Position numbers and translations under genes: made by a program. A DNA stretch of 64,000 bases from Paenibacillus sp. BIHB 4019 (GTDB lineage Bacteria > Bacillota > Bacilli > Paenibacillales > Paenibacillaceae): NCBI RefSeq assembly GCF_002741035.1, contig NZ_CP016808.1, forward strand, positions 868,001 to 932,000, in the 5' to 3' direction. Below are positions 29,678-38,678 of this stretch, piece after piece; position 1 is the first letter of the stretch, and every line of letters begins with the position of its first letter. Below the pieces are notes generated by a model that was not told the origin of the DNA, did no database searches, and worked only from the letters and a program-made list of their open reading frames with translations.

Positions 29678-30865
29678 CTACTCCACCTTCCAAATTGTTG
29701 TTTCATCTATCCATTGCAGCGCTGCTTCCACATCAGGAGCAAGCACGTTAATGTGGCCCATTTTTCTTTTGTGAACGGCGTCCTTCTTGCCGTACAGATG
29801 CAGCTTCGGCGTTACACCAAGGCGCTCTGCCGCTTCATCCCGAGTGCCAAAACGCTGAATGACCGGCTCTACATGCTGGCCGAGCACATTCACCATTACG
29901 ACTGGCGTCAGCAGCTCCGTACGGCCAAGCGGCAAATTGCATACCGCCCGCACATGCTGCTCAAACTGCGACGTATGTGCCGCTTCCATCGTGTAATGTC
30001 CGCTGTTATGCGGCCTTGGCGCCAGCTCATTCACATACAGCTCACCGTCAGCCGTCAAAAACAGCTCAACGGCGATTAATCCGACAGCGCCCAGCCCTTC
30101 GGCGATTTGCATCGCCAGCTGCTCCGCTCTGCGCTGAATGCCCTCATCGATCCGTGCCGGTACAATCGACAGATGCAGAATGTTATCGATATGGATGTTT
30201 TCCGACGCAGGGAATGCTGTAACCTCGCCCTGCGGGCTGCGCGCTGCAATGACCGACAGCTCTTTTTCAAAGGAGATGAATTTCTCCAGTACCAGCTCGG
30301 TTCCAGCTCGGCTAAGCGTTTCGTACGCCTCGTCGATCTCTTCGGCGGAGCGGATGACCCATTGCCCTTTGCCGTCATAGCCGCCCGTCGCTGTTTTTAA
30401 TACACATGGCAAGCCTAAACGTTCAGCTTCTATATGAAGCTCCTCGCTGCTGCGAATTTCGCTGTAAGGGGCAACCTTTACGCCCGCCGCCTCAATCGCC
30501 CGCTTCTCCCGCAGCCGATGCTGCGTCGTATAAAGCAGCTTGCTGCCTTGCGGCACATAAGACTCCTTCATCAGCATTGCGGCAACTTCCGCATTCACAT
30601 TTTCAAATTCATACGTAATGACATCCGAACGCTGCGCCAGCTCGCGCGCTGCCTCATGATTGTCATAAGCGCCGACTACTTGGTCCGCGACTTGTCCGCA
30701 AGGCGAATCCACCGCAGGATCAAGCGCGACGAATCTGTAGCCCATTGCGCTGCCTGCGAGCGCCATCATCCGGCCCAATTGCCCGCCGCCGAGTACGCCG
30801 ATTGTGCTGCCTGGCAGCAGCGTGCGGATGTTATCCGGCCGCTGCTTGTCTGCCTCAGCCATCAT
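29678..30865 (-). CDS. purK: 5-(carboxyamino)imidazole ribonucleotide synthase
   Basis: 395 residues. ATP-grasp enzyme that carboxylates AIR to N5-CAIR with bicarbonate. It has the N-terminal [48 protein letters not shown] and [14 protein letters not shown]. Its ATG overlaps the purE stop as ATGA. Confidence 0.97.
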   Translation of the reverse strand: MMAEADKQRPDNIRTLLPGSTIGVLGGGQLGRMMALAGSAMGYRFVALDPAVDSPCGQVADQVVGAYDNHEAARELAQRSDVITYEFENVNAEVAAMLMKESYVPQGSKLLYTTQHRLREKRAIEAAGVKVAPYSEIRSSEELHIEAERLGLPCVLKTATGGYDGKGQWVIRSAEEIDEAYETLSRAGTELVLEKFISFEKELSVIAARSPQGEVTAFPASENIHIDNILHLSIVPARIDEGIQRRAEQLAMQIAEGLGAVGLIAVELFLTADGELYVNELAPRPHNSGHYTMEAAHTSQFEQHVRAVCNLPLGRTELLTPVVMVNVLGQHVEPVIQRFGTRDEAAERLGVTPKLHLYGKKDAVHKRKMGHINVLAPDVEAALQWIDETTIWKVE

Positions 30866-31347
30866 AGCGTCTCACTGCTTTCCAGCACTTCCTGCTTAAC
30901 GCGCTCGCGCCGTGCGATCACGCGTGCCTGAATGTCCGGATCGAATGCCCCGAGCATCTGAGCAGCCAGCAGTCCGGCATTCGTGCCGCCTGCATTGCCG
31001 ATCGCGACAGTCGCAACCGGAATGCCGCCAGGCATTTGCACGATGGACAGCAGCGAGTCTAGGCCGCTGAGATTCGACGATTTGACAGGAACGCCAATAA
31101 CCGGCAGCACCGTTTTGGCGGCGACCATGCCGGGAAGATGTGCAGCTCCGCCAGCCCCCGCGATAATGACCTTAAGTCCGCGCTCCGCTGCCGTTTCCGC
31201 ATATTCAAACATTAAATCGGGCGTTCTGTGCGCCGATACAACCTTTTTCTCATAAGGAATTTGAAGCTCTTCCAGCACATCGCAAGCCAGTTTCATTGTA
31301 TCCCAATCCGACTTGCTGCCCATGATGACGCCTACCTTCGCAGACAT
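30862..31347 (-). CDS. purE: N5-CAIR mutase
   Basis: 161 residues, first gene of the operon. It converts N5-CAIR to CAIR. Hallmarks are [36 protein letters not shown] and [10 protein letters not shown]. The start is ATG 31345-31347 with AAGAAGG upstream. The open frame continues 92 codons upstream, but that part is the riboswitch leader and is not coding. Confidence 0.97.
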   Translation of the reverse strand: MSAKVGVIMGSKSDWDTMKLACDVLEELQIPYEKKVVSAHRTPDLMFEYAETAAERGLKVIIAGAGGAAHLPGMVAAKTVLPVIGVPVKSSNLSGLDSLLSIVQMPGGIPVATVAIGNAGGTNAGLLAAQMLGAFDPDIQARVIARRERVKQEVLESSETL

Positions 31348-31440
31348 GCGTTCAAACCTTCTTTCATCTATATAATATGAAAACCATATAAAACCGTAAC
31401 CGAAACTTTCCTTATTCTCTAAACTGCCCGATTCCAACAG

Positions 31441-31490
31441 AAAAATCCCGACAGCTACCGTAAGAGTATTAATCATACGTATGCTGCGGG
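31441..31490 (-). terminator. Riboswitch-controlled attenuator of purE
   Basis: Minus-strand hairpin CCCGCAGC / GCTGTCGGG (one bulged T) with an inner CGTA/TACG stem, followed by ATTTTT. It lies between the guanine aptamer and purE. An upstream GCTGCG (about 31508-31513 region) could pair with its CGCAGC arm as the antiterminator; that pairing is inferred. Confidence 0.6.
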
Positions 31491-31576
31491 ACCCGAGCCA
31501 AGCGCACAGCGCAGCCTCCCGTCTTCCGGGAACCGCATGGCGCTCTTTATGCCTGAAGTAGGTCGCTTCAAGCTTG

Positions 31577-31641
31577 CTCGTAGTCCGAAAATTGTGGTTT
31601 TCGGGTAGAAACTTTCGGGCCAATCCCCGAGATTATACGAG
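31577..31641 (-). ncRNA. Guanine (purine) riboswitch aptamer
   Basis: The minus strand carries the full purine-aptamer pattern: P1 CTCGTA / TACGAG, J1/2 TAATC, P2 TCGGG / CCCGA, the J2/3 GTTTCTA, P3 CCCGAAA / TTTCGG, and J3/1 ACTA. The ligand-pairing base is C (GGACTACGAG), which specifies guanine or hypoxanthine rather than adenine. It sits about 230 nt ahead of purE and should stop transcription at the 31441-31490 hairpin when guanine is plentiful. Confidence 0.93.
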
Positions 31642-31685
31642 ACCAACACTATAATGAACGGATTGCTCCGCTTCTGACCTCTTCC

Positions 31686-31714
31686 AGTTTATCTAATCCC
31701 CACGGGGCTGTCAA
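31686..31714 (-). promoter_or_regulatory. SigA promoter of the pur operon
   Basis: Minus strand TTGACA (31709-31714), 17 bp, TAAACT (31686-31691), about 45 bp upstream of the aptamer. Confidence 0.8.
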
Positions 31715-31715
31715 C

Positions 31716-31761
31716 AAAATACGAACGTTAAAAAGAGTAGCTTTTATTAAAGTTCGTTTTT
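31716..31761 (-). promoter_or_regulatory. Paired PurBoxes for the PurR repressor
   Basis: Two ACGAAC cores in opposite orientation: plus-strand AAAATACGAACGTTAAA at 31716-31732 and minus-strand AAAAACGAACTTTAAT at 31746-31761. They lie immediately upstream of the -35 box, as in the Bacillus pur control region where PurR binds and PRPP relieves repression. Confidence 0.8.
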
Positions 31762-31887
31762 GGCAGGTAAAATATCATAATATGACAGGAATTTACTCGG
31801 GATTACGCACAGACAGCTATAAGAGAAGTGGATTTATGGGAGAAATATTCGCAGTGCTAAGCCTATTTGTCTAGAGGAGTTTCCTAG

Positions 31888-32244
31888 AGATCGCAGAATA
31901 ACACAGTAACAGATTCAAATAACCTCCAAGGAGAGCTTGGGGCAGTCACGCTTGATTCTCGTAAAAAAGTGGTTTTGCACAAAAATATCGCTTGGTCTAA
32001 TGCCCTCTCCATCTATCATCAAATTGCCTATCTTGGAACTTCAAAACAAGTCATTCGCAAACTTGATCTATCCGAGAGCTCTACCGCGCCAGAAACGCTC
32101 GATCCCGTCATGCTGCCATTGCCAGACAACGCTTCCGATATGTCATGGTCGCCTATGCAAAATCAAATCGTTTACACGACCGACGCACAACCAAGCGGAA
32201 ATGAATTTAGAGTGATTAATGTTCCAGATGAGCTGCTGCAATAA
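31888..32244 (+). pseudogene. Beta-propeller (PD40-like) C-terminal remnant
   Basis: An open frame without a start codon ends at TAA 32242-32244. It reads VVLHKNIAWSNALSIYHQIA, YLGTSKQVIRKLDLS and SDMSWSPMQNQIVYTTD, resembling the final blades of a WD40-like/TolB-type propeller. An in-frame TAG at 31885 closes the upstream side. It looks like the tail of a lost gene. The true parent cannot be named. Confidence 0.4.
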
Positions 32245-32272
32245 TATAGGAAGAAGCGGAGGAAATACAGCA

Positions 32273-32878
32273 ATGGAAAATTACAAAGTGGGCATTCTTT
32301 TGTTTAATGAGGTGGAGGTGCTTGATTTTGCCGGCCCTTTTGAGGTTTTTGCAGTAACAACGCTGAACTGGGGACAGGAGGATGCCTATCACCCGTTCCA
32401 AGTATCGACAATTTCTGAAAATGGGGCGCTTGTGACGGCGAAGAATGGCCTTAAGGTGACCCCCGATTACAGCTTCGCTGATGCTCCTGTATTTGATGTC
32501 CTCGTTATTCCTGGCGGCATGGGCACACGCCACGAGATTCATAATAAAGTGCTGCTTGCGTGGATTAAACAGCAGAGCGAACAGGTGAAGTGGATGACTT
32601 CTGTCTGTACGGGAGCGTTTCTGCTTGCAGAAATCGGCTTACTGAACGGCAAGCGGGCGACGACACACTGGGCAAGCATCGAACGCATGCGGACGCAGTT
32701 CCCTCAGACGACAATCGTCGAAAATGTAAAGTATGTAGATGAGGGGAATGTCATTACCTCGGCTGGCATTTCCGCAGGCATCGAGATGTCGCTGCATATG
32801 GTGGGTCGGATTTTAGGCCCACAGGCCGCTAGAAATACGGCTAGATCGATGGAGTATGACGGACGGTACGAGCTATAG
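32273..32878 (+). CDS. DJ-1/PfpI family protein
   Basis: 201 residues. Class I glutamine amidotransferase-like fold (YKVGILLFNEVEVLDFAGPF) with a nucleophile elbow SVCTGAFLLAEIGLL (Cys near residue 106) followed by ATTHW. This is close to isonitrile hydratase and to the N-terminal domain of GlxA-like regulators, but no AraC DNA-binding domain follows. The substrate is unknown. The start is ATG 32273 with GGAGG 10 nt upstream. Confidence 0.85.
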   Translation: MENYKVGILLFNEVEVLDFAGPFEVFAVTTLNWGQEDAYHPFQVSTISENGALVTAKNGLKVTPDYSFADAPVFDVLVIPGGMGTRHEIHNKVLLAWIKQQSEQVKWMTSVCTGAFLLAEIGLLNGKRATTHWASIERMRTQFPQTTIVENVKYVDEGNVITSAGISAGIEMSLHMVGRILGPQAARNTARSMEYDGRYEL

Positions 32879-32921
32879 CTGACATTAACCTCACAGAATA
32901 AGTTTAGAGCTGCGTCTAGAA

Positions 32922-33014
32922 ATGGACGTGCAACACCTGCTGAAAAACGAAGACTATTACGGCATGTCCGTCTCTCCAATCGGCAAAAACAGGCTGCTGG
33001 ATAAGATTTTTTAA
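32922..33014 (+). pseudogene. Short C-terminal gene remnant
   Basis: A 30-codon frame (VQHLLKNEDYYGMSVSPIGK, RLLDKIF, TAA at 33012-33014) is protein-like but has no ribosome site and continues upstream for only a few codons. Probably the stub of a lost gene; weak. Confidence 0.2.
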
Positions 33015-33030
33015 TTGGTTTTATCAAATT

Positions 33031-33079
33031 CAAAAGACCCACATGAGGAGCCTTTTTCTAGGAGTCCTTCATGTGGGTC
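33031..33079 (-). terminator. Terminator after the SMI1/KNR4 gene
   Basis: Perfect 11-bp stem GACCCACATGA / TCATGTGGGTC (33036-33046, 33069-33079) with a minus-strand TTTT. It closes the toxin 1-immunity transcript. Confidence 0.75.
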
Positions 33080-33127
33080 ACTATTCATTAGATCGCTTAT
33101 TTAGATGCTAGTACCCTTCTGGTACGT

Positions 33128-33625
33128 TTAATCTTGACTTTCGCGTAATTTTCCCAAAAATGCTGTGAAGGACTCGGCAATATAGAAAATGTTCCTTCTT
33201 GCTGTCTCCTCCGCCTGTTCCTCACTCATACCTTCATTATTTATTAAAACAGCCTTTTCTGCGGCACCTTCATGATTCCAAAATACAACCGATGGGTTTT
33301 CATTATTTTTTTGGTAATCGAAACAGATTAAATTCCCACCGGGATCAAAGGCAAAAGGAATTACCTTCTCAGGAAGTGTATCCACATAATCATGGAACAC
33401 ATTGACGATAAATTCATCATCATCTTGATCATAGGTTATTAAGTTTCCGAACACTTTTTCCTTTCCCGCTACTTCAAACAATTCCGGGCTAACACGCGCC
33501 CCGTTATTTTCCAAAACACATTCTATATAATCAACAGGAAATTCCACTCCTAATTGCTGAGCCGCTGCTTCCACTGCTTCTTTTGTTACTGGTTCATCTG
33601 GCGATCTCCATTTAATATTGCTCAT
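33128..33625 (-). CDS. SMI1/KNR4 (SUKH) immunity protein
   Basis: 165 residues with the SUKH fold: PVTKEAVEAAAQQLGVEFPV, DYIECVLENNGARVSPELF, VIPFAFDPGGNLICFDYQ. SUKH proteins are the most common immunity family for polymorphic nuclease toxins. The ATG overlaps the toxin 1 stop (ATGA), so it is translated together with the WHH nuclease it presumably neutralises in the cytoplasm. Base composition is closer to the toxin tail than to the core genome. Confidence 0.85.
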   Translation of the reverse strand: MSNIKWRSPDEPVTKEAVEAAAQQLGVEFPVDYIECVLENNGARVSPELFEVAGKEKVFGNLITYDQDDDEFIVNVFHDYVDTLPEKVIPFAFDPGGNLICFDYQKNNENPSVVFWNHEGAAEKAVLINNEGMSEEQAEETARRNIFYIAESFTAFLGKLRESQD

Positions 33626-35919
33626 CTAATCCCATCTCCCCACAACGAATTTCCACCTAAATGATTTACTTTATGCGTAGTCGATACTACTAATTGCATT
33701 TTACCAGGAACCTGATGGTGGTGCCAGGTTAATCCTTTTATTCTAGCCTCACCGTTATATATATCTTGAAGTTGTTTAGCAGTAAACAGTTCTTTCGAGA
33801 CGCTGCCATTCTCTATGGCCTCTTTTAAAGCATTTGTACATGCTTTAAATTGCTTTTCATCCGATAACACGAACATATCCTTGTCTAATTTCATTTGAAA
33901 TTTCACGGAATCTCCCTTGAATATAGGAAATCCAAGAACGTCATAATCAACACCCTTCACGTGCGTACCTCCTGCTAATGATTTGTTCAGAATATTATTG
34001 CTAGGCGAATCATTTAAATAATTATCAACTAGTCCTACTACCTCTTTAAATTCTTCAATACTATCATAGCCGTATTTTTTAATTGTAGTATTATCTACAA
34101 CCTTCAGAAAGTCCTCAATGCTATCATAGCCTTTAGGAACAACCGATCTATTTATCAAGTTCCCTTGCTTGTCGTAATCACTTCGTATTACTTCATCTAT
34201 TTCAGTCCTATGAACAGTACTCCCTTTTCCCTCAGCCTCTTTCTTGAGTCTATCCATCTCTTCCAGATAGCGCTTCTGAACTTCTGTTTTTGGGACATCT
34301 ATGGACGAATTCCCTTTTGAAAAGTCATCTATCCATCGTATTCCTTCAGGTGTTACAACCTGAGGGTTCAAATTAATCCCTAGACCTTTTTGTCCCCCAG
34401 CAGGTGCAGCCTCAGGAATCTTCGGAGTATTTAGCTTAAGCCCTACTTCTGGCTTCACCTTGAATGGGGTCACTAGACCAGCAACACCCAACACATCTAG
34501 CAAATGCTCTTTCGAGCTTGGATCTTCCGGTGCAAATGCCCCTTTAACCGTTCCCCATATACCTAGACTTAAATAATCCGCATAAGCAGACACTGACTCA
34601 TTCCGATTCGCCGTTCGATCTTCATGTTCCTTCCAAAACGCTCCAGGTACACTGATCAAGCCCATCGTCGCGTTATTAAAAAAGTCATAAACGGAGTCGT
34701 TACTCTTGTTGGCACGTTCAACATGAGCATTATACAAATCTTGCCCAATTTCGGCAATACTACTTCCCATCTTCTTAATGGATTCCCATTCCACCGTACC
34801 CTGAGCCTTTAGCTTCTCCCATGCTATTTCATACGTACGAAGCAAATCCTTACCATACTTCTCCGTTACTCCCTTTGTTTCCTCTACTTCCGGCTTCTTG
34901 AGCGGCGTGTCATATCGGCTTAATGCCTGCATGCTCTGTAAAACCGTGAGCAAATTTGTCATACCGCTTTTCACTTGCCCCTGCTGCGCATCATTTACAA
35001 GGCCGATGGCGGCATTTTTAAGCGTTTGCTGCAGCGCATGAATTTCCTTGAGCTGCACCTTTGCCAGTTCACCCATCGGACCCGGCGTTTGCGCCATCAT
35101 CACCATAAATAAATAACGTGCATTGTCTGGCAGCGGCACCCGCGTTGTCATGTCCCCTTCCAGCGCAAACGACGGATCATAGTCACATGCCAGCAGCGGC
35201 ACCTGCTTGAAATAACTCGTCATATTCACGTTGGGGGCAAAATAAATTTCCGCTACGCCTAGCGCCTTCAGCTTCTCCCGGCTGATTTCCGCCTGCTTGT
35301 GCATCTCCGCCATTAGCAAATGATTCCCAAACTGCTTGTACACCGCATACGCCGTTTGCGCCTTTGCTATCAGATCCCGCTCGGCAAATATCGCTTCCAG
35401 CTTCATTTCCGCATCCAGCTTCTCCGCCGCAGTCGCTCCTTGCAAGCCTGCGACCCGCCGCAGTTCCTTCACCAACGGATCGCTGGACCAGCGGTCCCGA
35501 CTGGCCTGCGGCAATATCCGGTCGATTAGATTCGTCACCATCGGACGGAAAGCGACAGGCACGGGCGTGTAGCTGCCACCGCCTGTCGTCCCTACCCGCT
35601 TCAACAGGTCAAAACGCTCCAGTCCGCTGAGTCCCTTCGCCAGCTGCTTCGCTTCCTGCGCCGCTTCCGCCTGCACTCGCTCGATGCCCTTCAGCGCTTT
35701 GCTGATCACTTCTGTCATCTGCTCCGCTTCCTGCGTTAAACTCGTCAGTTGCCTTTGGATCTGCTCCAGACTCCCGAGTACTGGCAAGGGGCGATCCCAG
35801 CTCGCGATCTTCCCGCTCACGCGCCGCCGAAGCGCATCTGTGTCTGCTCCGATTCGCACAATCTGCTGCTGCAGGCGCTTCACTTCATCGGGTTTAAATA
35901 CAACCTGCTTACTTGCCAT
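33622..35919 (-). CDS. Polymorphic toxin 1, WHH-type HNH nuclease
   Basis: 765 residues in three parts. The shared N-terminal part (about 1-300: coiled-coil helices with VVFKPDEVKRLQQQIVRI, then a Gly-rich hinge and a conserved helical region) recurs almost unchanged in the toxins at 36594 and 46559 and behaves like a WXG/LXG-style export domain, although no LXG motif is visible. A middle region (300-510) is partly shared with toxin 2. The C-terminal domain ends GLTWHHHQVPGKMQLVV and THKVNHLGGNS, the WHH subclass of HNH/endonuclease VII toxins, predicted to cut DNA. No signal peptide is seen, as expected for T7SS cargo. GGAGG lies 6 nt upstream. Confidence 0.85.
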   Translation of the reverse strand: MASKQVVFKPDEVKRLQQQIVRIGADTDALRRRVSGKIASWDRPLPVLGSLEQIQRQLTSLTQEAEQMTEVISKALKGIERVQAEAAQEAKQLAKGLSGLERFDLLKRVGTTGGGSYTPVPVAFRPMVTNLIDRILPQASRDRWSSDPLVKELRRVAGLQGATAAEKLDAEMKLEAIFAERDLIAKAQTAYAVYKQFGNHLLMAEMHKQAEISREKLKALGVAEIYFAPNVNMTSYFKQVPLLACDYDPSFALEGDMTTRVPLPDNARYLFMVMMAQTPGPMGELAKVQLKEIHALQQTLKNAAIGLVNDAQQGQVKSGMTNLLTVLQSMQALSRYDTPLKKPEVEETKGVTEKYGKDLLRTYEIAWEKLKAQGTVEWESIKKMGSSIAEIGQDLYNAHVERANKSNDSVYDFFNNATMGLISVPGAFWKEHEDRTANRNESVSAYADYLSLGIWGTVKGAFAPEDPSSKEHLLDVLGVAGLVTPFKVKPEVGLKLNTPKIPEAAPAGGQKGLGINLNPQVVTPEGIRWIDDFSKGNSSIDVPKTEVQKRYLEEMDRLKKEAEGKGSTVHRTEIDEVIRSDYDKQGNLINRSVVPKGYDSIEDFLKVVDNTTIKKYGYDSIEEFKEVVGLVDNYLNDSPSNNILNKSLAGGTHVKGVDYDVLGFPIFKGDSVKFQMKLDKDMFVLSDEKQFKACTNALKEAIENGSVSKELFTAKQLQDIYNGEARIKGLTWHHHQVPGKMQLVVSTTHKVNHLGGNSLWGDGIR

Positions 35920-35943
35920 TTCACACCTCCTCGTTTATTCTCT

Positions 35944-36000
35944 CTATCTCCCCGTGCCTTGAAAATCATTGCGCACCGAGAAGCTCGATTCAAACATCGC
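35944..36000 (-). pseudogene. Duplicated 3' tail of the DUF5704-like gene
   Basis: Nineteen in-frame codons (AMFESSFSVRNDFQGTGR and a TAG stop) lie just upstream of toxin 1. They match the end of the DUF5704-like gene at 38679-38735 with only a few base changes, and the homology continues through the ribosome site into the toxin. This is the scar of a tandem duplication. Confidence 0.9.
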
Positions 36001-36067
36001 TAAATGACCATACTGTCACGTATGGCCAAGCTTTATATTAATAAATCTATTTCTAGAAAAATAATCT

Positions 36068-36508
36068 TCATTTATTTCTTGCAACAACAAAATTAGCAAG
36101 AGCCTCTTTACTTTGCAAAATATTGTTACTTATAAAAAGCAAAAAATCAAACTCCTCGGGATCAGAATCATACATCACCATTCCTGGATCAATATATGGT
36201 TCATATATAATTTCACAAATCAAATCGTTTTGGTTTATAAACTGAAACTTCCTCGTTTTTTTATCAATATAGATATTTGAACATTCGAAATTACTTTTAC
36301 AAATTTTATATTCTTTATTATCTATCAAAAAAAATGCATCATCTTTTTTCACAAAAACACCTACCAGAGCTTCATTTTCCGCAAATCCTGAAATCCCCTG
36401 TTCTTGTCTATCAACTGCTTCTTTATCTACAATCCTATAGTCACTCCCACTCCAAATTGTATATTTTTTGTACTCCGAATAATTTCGTAATATGATTTCA
36501 TTACTCAT
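36068..36508 (-). CDS. Presumed immunity protein for toxin 2
   Basis: 146 residues, no family recognised. Contains RNYSEYKKYTIWSGSDYRIV, NEALVGVFVKKDDAFFLID and FDFLLFISNNILQS. It is beta-rich, soluble and AT-rich. It starts 85 bp after the toxin 2 stop, with AAAGGA upstream, the usual place for an immunity gene. The function is inferred from position only. Confidence 0.55.
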   Translation of the reverse strand: MSNEIILRNYSEYKKYTIWSGSDYRIVDKEAVDRQEQGISGFAENEALVGVFVKKDDAFFLIDNKEYKICKSNFECSNIYIDKKTRKFQFINQNDLICEIIYEPYIDPGMVMYDSDPEEFDFLLFISNNILQSKEALANFVVARNK

Positions 36509-36593
36509 AAAACCAATCCTTTCAAAATTAACTGAATTAACCTTTGTATTTTAAAAATCAATAAATTGAGTTAACTATTGTTAGTAGTTAATA

Positions 36594-38654
36594 TTAATGA
36601 TCGATTCCTAACAATGTATTAATAACTTCATCTTTCCTCATTGCACCTTCAATGACCGCATTCCACACTGCTTTATCAGAAACTTCAGGATTAATTTTTT
36701 CCATCTTTATCTTAATGTTTTGGAATAACCAATCTGCATCAGGCCCAATTGGATTACCGTATTTTTTAATATTCCGTTTTTCCAGTTCAACTACTTCTTC
36801 TGCTGCCATAGCTTTTCTAGCTGCAACCTTGTCATGATTTCTCATCTCTACAACAGTTTTAGCTATTTCTTCGGCAGATGAACCATTAGCTTTCATATCA
36901 GCTATTCTAGCCTCTATTTTGTTAGTTTGCTCTAAATATTCTTTTCTGATTATCTGATTATCTTTGGCTTTATTAACATCTTTAAAATCAATGTTTGAAT
37001 AAGCCGTCCCTTCTTTAGGCAGATACCCATATGCACCTGAAGGATCAGGATAAATGTCATCAAGTACCTTTGGTTTTACTTTTTCAATTGGAATCCCCTC
37101 TCCAGTTGCTCCAACACCAGTTTTAACCTTCACCTCAGGTGAACTATCAGGAATCTTCGGAGTAGACGGCTTATGCTCTACTATTGACTTCCCCTTGAAT
37201 GGAGCCATGAGACTAAGAATACCCAACACATTTAACAAATGCTCCTTGGAATTCGGATTTTCCGGGGCAAATGCTCCCTGTACCATCCCCGTTAGACCCA
37301 AGCTCAAATAATCCAAATATGCAGACACCGATTCATTCTTATTCGCCGTCCGATCAACGTGCTCCTTCCAGAATGCTTCGGGCACACTAAGCAAGCCCAT
37401 CGTCGCGTTGTTAAAAAAATCATAGACCGAGTCATTGCTCTTATTGGAACGTTCTACATGAGCATGATATAAATCCGTTGCCACTTCAGCTATGCTATTT
37501 CCGGTTTGCTTGATTGCAGCCCACTCCACTGCCGCTTGGTTTTTCAAAAAGGTCCAGTTCAGTTCAAGTGTCCGCATCGCATCCTGTCCAAACTTCTCCA
37601 GTACGCCCGGTTTTTCCTCGACGATGACTTCCTTTGGTGGAGGGTCGTATTTGCTTAATGCCTGCATGCTCTGCAAAATCGTCAGCAGCTGCAGCAGCCC
37701 GCTTTTCACTTTCCCCTGCTGTACATCCGTTACTAATCCGCCAGCAGCGTCCCGAATCGTTTGCTGCAGCTGATGAATTTCTTTGAGCTGTACCTTTGCC
37801 AGTTCACCCATCGGACCCGGCGTTTGCGCCATCATCACCATAAACAAATAGCGTGCATTGTCTGGAAGCGGCACCCGCGTCGTCATATCCCCTTCGAGCG
37901 CAAACGACGGATCATAGTCACATGCCAGCAGCGGCACCTGCTTGAAATAACTCGTCATATTCACGTTGGGGGCAAAATAAATTTCCGCTACGCCTAGCGC
38001 CTTCAGCTTCTCCCGGCTGATCTCCGCCTGCTTGCGCATCTCCGCCATCAGCAGATGATTCCCAAACTGCTTGTACACCGCATACGCCGTTTGCGCCTTT
38101 GCTATCAGATCCCGCTCGGCAAATATCGCTTCCAGCTTCATTTCCGCATCCAGCTTCTCCGCCGCAGTCGCTCCTTGCAAGCCCGCGACCCGCCGCAGTT
38201 CTTTCACCAACGGATCGCTGGACCAGCGGTCCCGACTGGCCTGCGGCAATATCCGGTCAATCAGATTCGTTACCATCGGACGGAAGGCGACAGGCACGGG
38301 CGTGTAGCTGCCACCGCCTGTCGTCCCTACCCGCTTCAACAGGTCAAAACGCTCCAATCCGCTGAGTCCCTTCGCCAGCTGCTTCGCTTCCTGCGCCGCT
38401 TCCGCCTGTACCCGCTCGATGCCCTTCAACGCTTTGCTGATCACTTCCGTCATTTGCTCGGCTTCCTGCGTCAAACTCGTCAACTGCCTTTGGATCTGCT
38501 CCAGACTCCCGAGCACTGGCAAGGGGCGATCCCAGCTCGCGATCTTCCCGCTCACGCGCCGCCGCAGCGCATCTGTGTCTGCTCCGATTCGCACAATCTG
38601 CTGCTGCAGGCGCTTCACTTCATCGGGTTTAAATACCACTTGCTTACTTGCCAT
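36594..38654 (-). CDS. Polymorphic toxin 2, unnamed C-terminal module
   Basis: 686 residues. Residues 1-295 are nearly identical to toxin 1 (for example His versus Arg in MAEMHKQ/MAEMRKQ), and the middle region (about 400-480, NKSNDSVYDFFNNATMGL) is similar. The C-terminal 170 residues are new: YLPKEGTAYSNIDFK, DNQIIRKEYLEQ, EEIAKTVVEMRNHDK and KKYGNPIGPDADWLF. This helical module with R-N-H and YGNPxGP recurs, as I recall, at the ends of other polymorphic toxins, but I cannot name its activity. Followed by a presumed immunity gene. The GGAGG-TGTGAA leader is identical to toxin 1. Confidence 0.8.
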   Translation of the reverse strand: MASKQVVFKPDEVKRLQQQIVRIGADTDALRRRVSGKIASWDRPLPVLGSLEQIQRQLTSLTQEAEQMTEVISKALKGIERVQAEAAQEAKQLAKGLSGLERFDLLKRVGTTGGGSYTPVPVAFRPMVTNLIDRILPQASRDRWSSDPLVKELRRVAGLQGATAAEKLDAEMKLEAIFAERDLIAKAQTAYAVYKQFGNHLLMAEMRKQAEISREKLKALGVAEIYFAPNVNMTSYFKQVPLLACDYDPSFALEGDMTTRVPLPDNARYLFMVMMAQTPGPMGELAKVQLKEIHQLQQTIRDAAGGLVTDVQQGKVKSGLLQLLTILQSMQALSKYDPPPKEVIVEEKPGVLEKFGQDAMRTLELNWTFLKNQAAVEWAAIKQTGNSIAEVATDLYHAHVERSNKSNDSVYDFFNNATMGLLSVPEAFWKEHVDRTANKNESVSAYLDYLSLGLTGMVQGAFAPENPNSKEHLLNVLGILSLMAPFKGKSIVEHKPSTPKIPDSSPEVKVKTGVGATGEGIPIEKVKPKVLDDIYPDPSGAYGYLPKEGTAYSNIDFKDVNKAKDNQIIRKEYLEQTNKIEARIADMKANGSSAEEIAKTVVEMRNHDKVAARKAMAAEEVVELEKRNIKKYGNPIGPDADWLFQNIKIKMEKINPEVSDKAVWNAVIEGAMRKDEVINTLLGIDH

Positions 38655-38678
38655 TTCACACCTCCTCGTTTACTCTCT

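Noticed and set aside
31348..31623. N-terminal extension of purE
   Set aside because: The extension overlaps the guanine aptamer and attenuator; the family start is at 31347.
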